Of a stretch of 30,841 nucleotides of DNA, positions 25,001 to 30,841 are shown one piece after another. The stretch is from contig JAEOUJ010000405.1 of assembly GCA_016839405.1 (NCBI GenBank), forward strand, positions 1 to 30,841, read 5' to 3'. Within the stretch, counting starts at the first letter, position 1, and the number at the start of each line of letters is the position of its first letter. This DNA is from Candidatus Gerdarchaeota archaeon (GTDB lineage Archaea > Asgardarchaeota > Heimdallarchaeia > JABLTI01). The position numbers and the translations under genes were made by a program. The notes beneath the pieces were generated by a model, which worked only from the letters and a program-made list of their open reading frames with translations, made no database searches and had not been told where the DNA came from.

Positions 25001-25144
25001 TTCATCTGAAAGAGCACTTGTTTCATGCAATTGCTTTTCAAGTACTTGCATTTTTTGTTCGAAAAGATTTGAATCAATTTCCTCTAGGGCATATTGTTTT
25101 TCTATTTCCATAATTTCCCTTAGGATATTGATACGATCTTTCAT
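22055..25144 (-). CDS. Large coiled-coil / poly-proline / PRC-barrel-like scaffold protein
   Basis: A 1029-residue protein without signal peptide or membrane segment. Residues 1-60 and about 85-265 are long charged helices (coiled coil). Residues about 285-510 are acidic, low complexity and include a minor SPPKPEKVTP motif. Residues 514-529 are 16 consecutive prolines, flanked by EEIT and DDKIVRE, then charged helical linkers to about 580. The C-terminal part contains segments with PRC-barrel character (about 720-800: RLKRGTLICSQDC, LIGKECCYSKGQKIGTI; about 885-945: LDCLRVRSINGRHLGTCLG), separated by a helical region with LHLPEGEVLKAK. Proline runs of this kind in formins and Ena/VASP bind profilin, and a profilin gene lies immediately next to it. 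There is no FH2 domain. A CdvA-like or cytoskeletal scaffold is inference. The ATG at 25144 lacks a strong ribosome site. Confidence 0.75.
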   Translation of the reverse strand: MKDRINILREIMEIEKQYALEEIDSNLFEQKMQVLEKQLHETSALSDEEFRKAVFAREIPLSADRLVGKISIEDLLPTFKVPRTFFRHMKIRREILELDRNIQDLQHNLHKVKILLAEKKINPDTAAIKIETLEFDLRLAENRFGARQKYLKRNPTKGELLKFTLENYLKFSFGHGVSTEIELQQVISDLNEELALRKEYRNAMAEMLATLKTTQLDISTTKQKNGLPDFKQLLNYQQMVNELKDYICLLLDDIKDYTNCLSLVRRDTLSFDESLEFFVPEKFGIEIGIDEYIPSPPKPEKVTPVSESKREVDPLLQSLKFDDKMIDPISLFLIDTTDSIDTIEIEDIVEEISKDFTIPETPQPIFVPNINLEIIGGMEDFNLPFEVNGSSKDMNITTRNIIFQSFEGLLEKLIDESEIDQSQQQKAVTKTKLKITKLSSDIKQAQKIQAECEETNIEELLGIETSDSLESLTDELVVVDEDKIEEMTQSEAELIASIEEQELEPAQIKEEITPPPPPPPPPPPPPPPPDDKIVRERQKVTIPEIKIKEEIVKEPSEEQIEERKIPEVTQREIVEDVDKPTKLSMISPKLMEASTEAWKLTGKGLFDQSSDTTREFLGYIQEVVVYEKNRLGFILTSELSANQTIIDKIFDQIKPLWVTEELLESAEKRKNYVINEVMESLQIPRDVALHLTTLQEFANFRNIDYPEDEQSPAPEILGIVPIDKLRLKRGTLICSQDCIIAIQPYRTAPWDGKNLTDENSLIGKECCYSKGQKIGTIISVVNHPLLGKILLVDAEVPNKSLIDYLVRRLEINEKDSKEQLWLVKYLIAKQLHLPEGEVLKAKTLINYSLKRGFPILPNEILNTFRLFVSGGSIEKMTKKKVILKNTSRIFQPSEIYPLDCLRVRSINGRHLGTCLGLSLSDNPVMLISEKLSRDIIALFTNAALEKEIMSDISKSVTGTIGVGLKDSLCTHNILKTLIVGKKIQSLTEYGTYLSHMNVTGIDLSDIQVVEQGTIFIKAYETQGSNIFDE

Positions 25145-25293
25145 ATGTATTCACAACAGTTATCTCTATATTAATCTAATCTTTATGCCTTAAAAAATAT
25201 CACATTCCGAAAATTAGGTTTTCAGGAATCCTATGTTTATCAAATAACTTTTCAACTATTCAGAAAATTATTAAATAAGTTTAAGTCTTTTTT

Positions 25294-25316
25294 GTTAGTT
25301 TCATAGAAAAACTAAC
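25294..25316 (+). promoter_or_regulatory. Inverted repeat in the leader of the isoprenol-kinase-like gene
   Basis: GTTAGTTT (25294-25301) is perfectly complementary to AAACTAAC (25309-25316), with a seven-base loop, 19 bases before the ATG at 25336. It could be a leader hairpin or an operator. TATTAAATAAG lies just upstream and may be the TATA box. Confidence 0.35.
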
Positions 25317-25335
25317 TATCCTGGAAAGTCTGTCT

Positions 25336-26103
25336 ATGGCTCCAATTGATTGGTATCATAATAATCAAGATTGGTTAATGCTTGTTTGTATGTTTGTTAC
25401 GCTTGCTGTTATACTTTCAATTTTCTATTTATTAAGTAAAAAGGGATTGGAAGTATTTTATACAAGAAAAGGTGTTCATATAACAGCTGGTTGCTATATT
25501 TTTTTCTGGTTAATGGCTTCTCCAGAACATGGTTATACTCGTTGGATTGCTGCAATCCCTGCTTTTCTAACAGCAGTTATATTTCTATTAATTGGCTTGA
25601 AAGTAATTCCTGGTGGGTTTATGGTAAAAAGCATGTCACGAACAGGTGAGCCATTTGATTTAATTAAAGGTACACTTTTTTATGCACTAGTTATGACTTT
25701 AATTTGTGGATTTATTTGGAGAGATCAACCCTGGGGATTAATAACAATTATGACAATTGCATGGGGTGATGGAATTGCACCTATTGCTGGAAGATTTTTG
25801 GGCAAACATAAATATCACTCAATTGGAGGAGTGGAAAAATCTTACGCTGGTAGTATTGCTATGTTTCTTTTTTCAATTGCTTTCAGTTTCTTAATTTGTT
25901 ATGTGTTTGGTATTGTTTTAACTGGAGAAAATTGGTTGTGGGGATATGATGAATTTCCATGGTTATGGGGAAAAATACTCATATTAGTAGCACTTGGAAC
26001 AATTGCAGAAGGATTAAGCCCTACTGATATAGATAATTTAGTTATACCTATTGTAATGTTAGCAGTGTCATTTGCCTTCGGTTTAAGGCTATCTGTTTAT
26101 TAA
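25336..26103 (+). CDS. Dolichol / phytol (polyprenol) kinase family membrane enzyme
   Basis: A 255-residue polytopic protein with about seven membrane helices. Family motifs are clear: TRKGVH (residues 43-48), WGDGIAPIAGRFLGKHKYHS (143-162) followed by KSYAGSIAMF, and a late AEGLSPTDIDNLVIPI. This is the pattern of CTP-dependent isoprenol kinases (SEC59/VTE5 type) and related CDP-lipid enzymes. In archaea such a protein would phosphorylate dolichol or geranylgeraniol-type alcohols, feeding N-glycosylation or membrane-lipid synthesis. Its exact substrate is not evident. It is divergent from the poly-proline protein, with a 191-base spacer carrying promoters for both. Confidence 0.8.
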   Translation: MAPIDWYHNNQDWLMLVCMFVTLAVILSIFYLLSKKGLEVFYTRKGVHITAGCYIFFWLMASPEHGYTRWIAAIPAFLTAVIFLLIGLKVIPGGFMVKSMSRTGEPFDLIKGTLFYALVMTLICGFIWRDQPWGLITIMTIAWGDGIAPIAGRFLGKHKYHSIGGVEKSYAGSIAMFLFSIAFSFLICYVFGIVLTGENWLWGYDEFPWLWGKILILVALGTIAEGLSPTDIDNLVIPIVMLAVSFAFGLRLSVY

Positions 26104-26119
26104 AAATAAGTGATTATCA

Positions 26120-26602
26120 TTAAATGTTATCAAGGATATAAACTAATTCTTCTTCTAATGTTGGTTTTATTGTTGGGTTTTCTATAATTTCTCCAACAAC
26201 TTTACCATTACTATCAAGTATGTAAAAAGTAGGTATCTTTTTCAAATCAAATTCATTGACTTCTTGTGGGGAAGGTGGAACTCTCCAGCGTATATCTGGA
26301 TCTTTTGGTGCTGATTTAATGCCTTTAAAGAAAATAGCATTTATATCAGGTTTTAATTGCAGAATCTTAACAAATGCAGCAACATTAACTTTACAATCCT
26401 TACACCAATCAGCTGAAAAAACAACTATTGTATAACCATTCATTTTTGAAGCTAGCTGAGAAACAATTAATTCGTTAGGTTGATAATTAACTATGTTTTC
26501 CTTTATAATCTCACCATCTTTACCTTCAAGTTTTTCAATCATTTCTTTAACAGATAAACCATTTGCTTTTAGTTGATTTAAATTATGAATTTTTTTAATC
26601 AT
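26120..26602 (-). CDS. Thioredoxin-fold protein with WCKDC motif
   Basis: 160 residues without a signal peptide, so cytoplasmic. The thioredoxin core begins at about residue 56: YTIVVFSADWCKDCKVNVAA has the active CxxC (Cys67/Cys70) after the usual Trp, and KKIPTFYILD gives the cis-proline (Pro124). The 55-residue N-terminal helical extension and a DIRWRVPPSP insertion before the cis-proline are unlike standard thioredoxin; the WCKDC form occurs in reductases that act on specific partners. A good Shine-Dalgarno sequence (AGAGGA) precedes the ATG. It is convergent with the kinase-like gene. Confidence 0.85.
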   Translation of the reverse strand: MIKKIHNLNQLKANGLSVKEMIEKLEGKDGEIIKENIVNYQPNELIVSQLASKMNGYTIVVFSADWCKDCKVNVAAFVKILQLKPDINAIFFKGIKSAPKDPDIRWRVPPSPQEVNEFDLKKIPTFYILDSNGKVVGEIIENPTIKPTLEEELVYILDNI

Positions 26603-26730
26603 TATTGTTCCTCTATTTTATTTTACATGCAAGATTTTAATCAATTTATTATTATAATTTCTCTTTTATATTTTAAATGAAAAATCTGTGAATAATAAAA
26701 ATTCTTTGTTTTTGTTTATTAATTAATTTT

Positions 26731-26757
26731 TTCCGTTTTTTCACGGAATTTTTAAAT
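26731..26757 (+). promoter_or_regulatory. Operator-like inverted repeat before the TrmB-like regulator
   Basis: TTCCGT (26731-26736) is perfectly inverted as ACGGAA (26743-26748), immediately followed by the TATA-like ATTTTTAAA. The ATG at 26805 has CGGAGA about nine bases upstream. An autoregulatory site for the encoded regulator is plausible. Confidence 0.4.
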
Positions 26758-26804
26758 GCTAAATTAGAATATATTTAGTAAATAAATTTGAAACGGAGAA
26801 TTAG

Positions 26805-27755
26805 ATGTTAAGCGGTATATTTTCAGAAAACGAGATTATAAAATTCATTGCGGAAATTTTACCAAATGATTTAGCTATTAATATTTATATGCAACTACTT
26901 GAAGATGGAGGAAATACTGCATTAGGATTATCAAATAATTTAAGAGAAAAAGGCTTTAAGGCTTCAAAAACGCGTGTATATGAAGAAATTGGCAATCTGA
27001 CAAAAATCGGATTGGTTAGGCGAGTTTCAAATAGACCTCCTGTCTATACAACAATTCAATCGCAAGAAAATTTCGAAAAAATAGCTATAAGATTTTTTAT
27101 GAATTCTAGAGAAGAACTTCTAAGAAGATGGGCTGCAACTTATCCATTTTTACCTGATGAATATAAAAGCACTAAATCACAAAAAGTAAAATTATCAACA
27201 GGCCCAATTGTTAATTTCAATCCTTATCCTGTTGTTGATACTTTCATTAATGATAAAGATGGTTTAAAACGTTACATGCTTAGAGTATTTGATTCTAAAG
27301 AAATTTTAGTTTCTAACTCTTTAATTGAAACGTGTTTCTCAACAATGGATTTTAGATCAGTTTTTGAAGAAGAAGGATTTGTAACATTATTTAATCAGCT
27401 AAAAACCAATAGTGAGATTTATGGAAAAATCTCATCTAGAGTTTTATCATCCGTTATAACTGATGAAACTAAAGAATTGAAAAAGGCGGGAAAACTCCCA
27501 CAATTACACAAACAATTTTTTAATTTAATCGATTATGAAATTCGTTTACCTAAAGAAAAATTATCAAGCTTTATAATTGGTGATAATAATCTGCTTTATC
27601 CACTTGGTATTGGTGGTTTATTAACAAAAACTTATACTTTCATCGAAATAAGAGACCCAGAAATTATTGAAAATGCTAAATTTGCTTTTGAAAAAGCGTG
27701 GGAAAAAGCTGAGATATTTTTAAAAATAAAAAATGGTGAAATAATCTCCAAATGA
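26805..27755 (+). CDS. TrmB-like winged-helix transcription regulator
   Basis: 316 residues. The N-terminal 85 form a winged helix of TrmB type: NIYMQLLEDGGNTALGLSNN, then KTRVYEEIGNLTKIGLVRRV and NRPPVYTT, followed by a helix linker. The C-terminal 190 residues have mixed helices and strands and include KRYMLRVFDSKEILVSNSLI, which may correspond to the effector or phospholipase-D-like part of this family; sugar-binding residues cannot be assigned. TrmB proteins sense sugars or similar ligands and repress or activate transport and metabolism genes. No transporter is nearby. An inverted repeat at its promoter suggests autoregulation. Confidence 0.75.
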   Translation: MLSGIFSENEIIKFIAEILPNDLAINIYMQLLEDGGNTALGLSNNLREKGFKASKTRVYEEIGNLTKIGLVRRVSNRPPVYTTIQSQENFEKIAIRFFMNSREELLRRWAATYPFLPDEYKSTKSQKVKLSTGPIVNFNPYPVVDTFINDKDGLKRYMLRVFDSKEILVSNSLIETCFSTMDFRSVFEEEGFVTLFNQLKTNSEIYGKISSRVLSSVITDETKELKKAGKLPQLHKQFFNLIDYEIRLPKEKLSSFIIGDNNLLYPLGIGGLLTKTYTFIEIRDPEIIENAKFAFEKAWEKAEIFLKIKNGEIISK

Positions 27756-27760
27756 AAATT

Positions 27761-27788
27761 AATATGGGGAGTTCTTCTCCCCAATATT
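27761..27788 (+). terminator. GC-rich hairpin after the TrmB-like gene
   Basis: GGGGAG (27766-27771) pairs with CTCCCC (27777-27782) around TTCTT, extended by AATAT/AATATT with a bulge. There is no T run downstream, so it may protect the mRNA 3' end rather than terminate. Confidence 0.5.
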
Positions 27789-27810
27789 ATATTGCCGAGG
27801 TTTGTTCACT

Positions 27811-27845
27811 CCTTCAAGTTGGGTGCTTATAAAAAAACTTGAAGG
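27811..27845. repeat. Perfect ten-base inverted repeat
   Basis: CCTTCAAGTT (27811-27820) and AACTTGAAGG (27836-27845) are exact inverses with a 15-base spacer. The repeat stands between the TrmB-like gene and the TM2 array. The spacer holds TTATAAAA, so it may be an operator around a TATA box or part of a small RNA. I see nothing else in 27846-27930. Confidence 0.5.
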
Positions 27846-27992
27846 TAACAATTTGATGTTTAAATTTCACTATATAATCACCACGAATATTTTAGAGAAC
27901 CAATCAATTATCCTAATCAGAAAAACTATTATATTATGATAAAAAATACCAACAAAGACTCTTAATAGTCTATAAAAAATTAGGTGTAAAAA

Positions 27993-28187
27993 ATGGCAGG
28001 CGAAACTGATAAAATAGTTATGATATTGGTTTGTTTCTTCCTAGGTTACTTAGGTGTTCACCGATTCCTTAAATCCTATTGGGTTTCAGGTATTGTTTGG
28101 TTATGCACTGGTGGCCTTTTTGGTATAGGATGGATAATTGACCTAATCTTTATCATATTAGACAAACCATTATTCTGGCAAAGTTAA
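27993..28187 (+). CDS. TM2-domain membrane protein, copy 1
   Basis: A 64-residue protein consisting of one TM2 domain: a short polar start, helix 1 (VMILVCFFLGYLGVHRF), a turn with HRFLKSYW, and helix 2 (IVWLCTGGLFGIGWIIDLIF). The G-x-x-G-x-HRF pattern followed by the GGLFGIGWIID block is the family signature. TM2 proteins are small two-helix membrane proteins of unclear role, found in bacteria, archaea and animals. AGGTG lies seven bases before the ATG, and a five-pair hairpin (AGACT/AGTCT, 27956-27971) sits in the leader. Confidence 0.88.
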   Translation: MAGETDKIVMILVCFFLGYLGVHRFLKSYWVSGIVWLCTGGLFGIGWIIDLIFIILDKPLFWQS

Positions 28188-28338
28188 ATTAAGATGATTA
28201 TTTCATCTTCTTTTTTTTCTAAATCATTTAAAAATATCTTTACTCTTTCTTTTTGTTATAGCAAAATACTCTTATATTAATCGAGAAAATTAATTATTGA
28301 GCTTTTCAATAAAAGCTTAATTAAATGAGGTAAATAAA

Positions 28339-28533
28339 ATGGCTGGCGAAACAGACAAGATAGTTATGATATTAGTTACCTTTTTCTTAGGTTATTTAGG
28401 CATTCACAGATTCCTAAAATCATATTGGTTATCAGGCATAGTTTGGTTATGCACTGGTGGTCTTTTTGGTATTGGTTGGATAATTGACCTAATCTTTATC
28501 ATATTAGACAAACCACTATTCTGGCCAAAATAA
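28339..28533 (+). CDS. TM2-domain membrane protein, copy 2
   Basis: Also 64 residues and identical to copy 1 at 59 positions; the changes are Cys14 to Thr, Val22 to Ile, Val31 to Leu and the last two residues. GAGGT precedes the ATG. The leader holds a perfect seven-pair hairpin, AGCTTTT/AAAAGCT (28300-28317). The near-identity shows recent duplication or gene conversion. Confidence 0.88.
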   Translation: MAGETDKIVMILVTFFLGYLGIHRFLKSYWLSGIVWLCTGGLFGIGWIIDLIFIILDKPLFWPK

Positions 28534-28693
28534 AAACAAATTAAGACAATAATTTTATTGTCATTTTTTTTTTTTCTTTTTCATCTGCATAAATTATTTT
28601 GCTAGCTTATGCTTTAACAAAACACTTAGATATAATGATAAAAAATATGTGACATGCTTTAATATAAAAGCTAATTAAATTTCAGGTTAAAAA

Positions 28694-28886
28694 ATGGCTG
28701 TTAGAACAGATAAAATAGTCATGATATTAGTCACCTTTTTCTTAAGTAATTTAGGCATTCACAGATTCCTAAAATCCTATTGGTTTCTGATATTGTTTAT
28801 CTATGTACTGTAGGTTTTTATGGTATAGGTCTAATAATCGATTTAATTTATATAATAATAAAAAACCATTATTCTGGTGGAGTTAG
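28694..28886 (+). pseudogene. Decayed TM2-domain gene, copy 3
   Basis: The first 30 residues match copies 1 and 2 (MAVRTDKIVMILVTFFLSNL, then GIHRFLKSYW), then one base is missing after the codons for SYW, and the frame runs into a stop after 39 residues. Reading on in the shifted frame restores recognisable sequence (ISDIVYLCTV-like, then a GIG-like and IIDLIYII segment), and a second frame change is needed to reach PLFWWS and a TAG at 28884. The ribosome site (AGGTT) and leader hairpin (GCTTT/AAAGC, 28656-28671) survive. A sequencing error is unlikely to explain both shifts together with the many substitutions. Confidence 0.8.
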
Positions 28887-29012
28887 ACAATAAATCACTA
28901 TAATCCAATCTCTTTTTTTCTTTGATATATTGTTCATGATTCAATAGATTCTTAAATTATCTTTTTTAACATAATATGGAATTTTTTAAAGTAAATAGAA
29001 GAAGGGAATCTA

Positions 29013-29219
29013 ATGATAGATGAAAAAATAAGAAAAAAAAGGATTACAAAAATACTTATGTTTCTACCATTAGTTGGATTGAATGGAATCTATAGAATGT
29101 ACCATGGCTATTGGGTGACTGGAGTCATTTGGTTTATATCAGGTGGATTATTTTTAATAGGATGGTTAATGGATGTGCTTTTTTATTTCAATGATCAAGA
29201 TCTTCCTTTCCCAACGTAA
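29013..29219 (+). CDS. TM2-domain membrane protein, divergent copy 4
   Basis: 68 residues with the TM2 layout: a strongly basic start (DEKIRKKRITK), helix 1 (ILMFLPLVGLNGIYRMY), a turn with YHGYW, and helix 2 (VIWFISGGLFLIGWLMDVLF), then an acidic tail. It lacks the G-x-HRF motif (GIYRMYHGYW instead), so it is an older relative rather than a fresh copy. AAGGGA precedes the ATG. Confidence 0.82.
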   Translation: MIDEKIRKKRITKILMFLPLVGLNGIYRMYHGYWVTGVIWFISGGLFLIGWLMDVLFYFNDQDLPFPT

Positions 29220-29303
29220 AAATTTCTAGTAAAAATTCTACATAAGAGAAAAAGTTATTAATATTCTATTTGATGTTAAAATAATCTTACCTTTGGAGGA
29301 TAG

Positions 29304-29360
29304 ATGATGAATAATTGGAGGCGATGTAAGGTCTTCGCCTTGGTTAATGCTACTTTCTAG
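29304..29360 (+). CDS. Short leader ORF before valS (18 aa), possibly a peptide or a gene start
   Basis: A strong GGAGG (29295-29299) stands four bases before an ATG at 29304 and seven before a second ATG at 29307. The frame encodes MMNNWRRCKVFALVNATF and stops at 29358-29360. It contains a hairpin (AGGCGA at 29319-29324 with TCGCCT at 29335-29340). It could be a translated leader peptide, or the true start of the gene at 29347-29688 separated from it by a frameshift, since that frame has no ribosome site of its own. Confidence 0.3.
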   Translation: MMNNWRRCKVFALVNATF

Positions 29361-29688
29361 TTATTCTATCCAGTTGTTAAAAGGTCTCATGAATTTTCAT
29401 AAAAATCAACTAAATAAGACCAAGTTGTTAATTTTAACAATAATTTTTGGTAGCATTAATCAAGATAAGTTTTATGGGTATCCAGAACCAATTTTCTCTG
29501 GACATGGAATTTTAAGAAAACAATTGAAAGTCTATCATAAAACAAGCAAAAAAGCTTTTAATATCATAAGTCCGACAATTGACAGAAAATTAGACAAATC
29601 AATTGGACAATTCCGTCAATCGTATGTTCAATCTGATAGGCAATCACAATTAGAAATGAAAAAAGGACGGATAAGTAAAAATGAGTAA
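29347..29688 (+). CDS. Hypothetical protein ahead of valS (doubtful)
   Basis: An open frame of 113 residues overlapping the valS start by seven bases. The sequence is basic and ordinary in composition, with one hydrophobic run (LLILTIIFG), then a Lys/Ser/Gln-rich tail. No family is recognised and no Shine-Dalgarno sequence precedes its ATG. The overlap with valS could give translational coupling, but the frame may be non-coding leader. See the short ORF at 29304 for an alternative start. Confidence 0.3.
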   Translation: MLLSSYSIQLLKGLMNFHKNQLNKTKLLILTIIFGSINQDKFYGYPEPIFSGHGILRKQLKVYHKTSKKAFNIISPTIDRKLDKSIGQFRQSYVQSDRQSQLEMKKGRISKNE

Positions 29689-30841
29689 GAAAAGTGAAAA
29701 ACAAAGACCTCAACCAAAATTGGATAAGCATTATAACATAGCTGAATTAGAGAAACAAATGCAAGAATTATGGGCATCAAAGGAACACTATGATAAAGTC
29801 TATAGCTTCGATTTCGACGATAAGGAAAAACCAATTTTCGGTATAGATACACCACCACCATTTACGAGTGGTATTTTACATATGGGCCATGCCTACTGGT
29901 GTAGTATTTCAGATTTAATTGGACGTTATAAAAGAATGAAAGGCTATAACGTTCTTTTACCACAAGGTTGGGATACTCAAGGATTGCCTACAGAGTTAAA
30001 GGTTCAATATAAATGGAATATTCCACGTGATAATAGACCACTCTTCAAAGAAAAATGTAAAGAGTGGACTGAACAGATGATTCAAGATATGAAGGATGTC
30101 ATCTTTAAGATTGGTTATCGACCTGATTGGGAAAGTTTTGAATATCGCACAATGGATTTAGAATATCAAGAACTTGTTCAGAAATCATTAGTTTATATGT
30201 ACAAAAATAATGAGGTTTACGTTGATAGCTTTCCTAATATGTGGTGTAGTTACTGTGGAACTAGTATTGCTCAAGCTGAAACAGGTTATCTAGAGAAAAA
30301 AGGTTTCATGAATTGGGTTAAGTTCCCTATAGTTGGTGAAAAAGGTTCTTTCATTGAAATCGCTACTTCCCGTCCTGAATTAATTCCTGCTTGTCAAGCA
30401 ATTCTTGTTCATCCAAAAGACAAACGTTACAAGGAATATTTTGGTAAAAAAGCTATTATTCCTTTAATTGAACGGGAAATTCCTATCTTAACTGATAATG
30501 AAGTTGATATGGAATTTGGCACAGGAGCTGTAATGAACTGTACTTTTGGTGATGAACAAGATATCAAATGGCAACAGCGACATAAGTTACCTATTACTAA
30601 TCTAATTACACCTGATGGAAAAATAACTAATACTAACCTTCGATATGATAGTATGCTTATCAAAGATGCTCAAAGAGAAATTGCTATTGACCTTCATAAA
30701 AAAGGATTCATTACTAAACAAGAGCGTATCAAACATCGAGTTCTTTGCCACACAGAACGTGGAGATTGCGAAACTCCTATGGAATTTCTCACTACAAAAC
30801 AATATATGATTAAAATTAAGGAATTCGCACCTGAACTTTTG
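29682..30841 (+). CDS. valS: Valyl-tRNA synthetase (ValRS), N-terminal part
   Basis: About 386 residues are visible before the right edge; the complete enzyme is around 850-900. The class I signature GILHMGH (residues 64-70; HIGH motif) follows the archaeal ValRS opening FGIDTPPPFTSG, then LLPQGWDTQGLPTE, where most archaeal enzymes have the sequence WDCHGLPTE. A zinc-type knuckle MWCSYCGTSIAQAE and the editing-domain block IATSRPELIPACQAILVHP with AVMNCTFGDEQD are present, as is CHTERGDCETPMEF. It charges tRNA-Val in the cytoplasm and edits mischarged threonine. The KMSKS loop lies beyond the window. The start overlaps the end of the preceding open frame, with only a weak GGA/GGAT upstream. 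Confidence 0.95.

Larger units (their letters stand above)
27931..29219 (+). repeat. Tandem array of four TM2-domain units
   Basis: The coding parts at 27993, 28339 and 28694 are near copies, and the flanking DNA is partly shared too. ATATTATGATAAAAAATA (27931 onward) and GATATAATGATAAAAAATA (28629 onward) lie about 62-64 bases before units 1 and 3, and units 2 and 3 share AAAAGCT(T)AATTAAAT before the ribosome site. The array therefore grew by duplication of a whole transcription unit. The fourth unit (29013) is divergent. Confidence 0.7.

Noticed and set aside
28694..28886. Programmed frameshifting in the third TM2 copy.
   Set aside because: Two separate frame changes plus many substitutions and loss of the glycine-rich motif fit decay better.
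27931..29219. Possible CRISPR or mobile element because of the repeated units.
   Set aside because: Repeats are whole TM2 genes with promoters, with no short spacers, terminal repeats or transposase.

Overview
The window is strongly AT-rich and looks like a chromosomal segment of an Asgard archaeon. It has an archaeal-type ValRS, an archaeal ThiN-domain regulator, a TrmB-like regulator, a dolichol/phytol-kinase-like membrane enzyme, TATA-box promoters with one clear leaderless case, several TTG starts with good Shine-Dalgarno (SD) sequences and, most tellingly, a gene that reads as a profilin. Profilin points to Asgard; the exact lineage (I suspect Heimdall-type) cannot be fixed from here.

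Layout. 1-6160: the start of an aconitase-superfamily dehydratase gene (minus strand, cut by the left edge), a tiny helical protein, a PRC-barrel plus helical-repeat protein, a leaderless gene for a winged-helix/NurA-like protein, and a minus-strand group of two HTH paralogues with a small membrane protein. 6160-11600: a structured-RNA candidate, a zinc-ribbon membrane protein, a penicillin-acylase-family hydrolase coupled to a small membrane protein, a TPR protein and a second structured-RNA candidate. 11600-15140: UPF0173 metallo-hydrolase, NTF2-like protein, a membrane protein with zinc fingers at both ends, and a ThiR-like regulator. 15270-21490: two very similar membrane-anchored subtilases in tandem, each with its own copy of the same promoter/leader element.

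21500-25150 is the most interesting part. A 120-residue profilin-like protein is encoded tail to tail with a 1029-residue minus-strand protein that carries 16 consecutive prolines between coiled-coil and PRC-barrel-like regions. In eukaryotes profilin delivers actin by binding such proline tracts (formin FH1, Ena/VASP). This pair is therefore a candidate Asgard cytoskeleton module in which a scaffold recruits profilin. A second PRC-barrel protein lies at the left end of the window.

25330-30841: a polyprenol/dolichol-kinase-like enzyme, a thioredoxin-fold protein, a TrmB-like regulator, a tandem array of four TM2-domain genes (two near-identical, one decayed by frameshifts, one divergent), an odd leader region with a short SD-preceded ORF and a hairpin, and the 5' two-fifths or so of valS, cut by the right edge. 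No tRNA, rRNA, CRISPR array, insertion sequence or integrase was seen.
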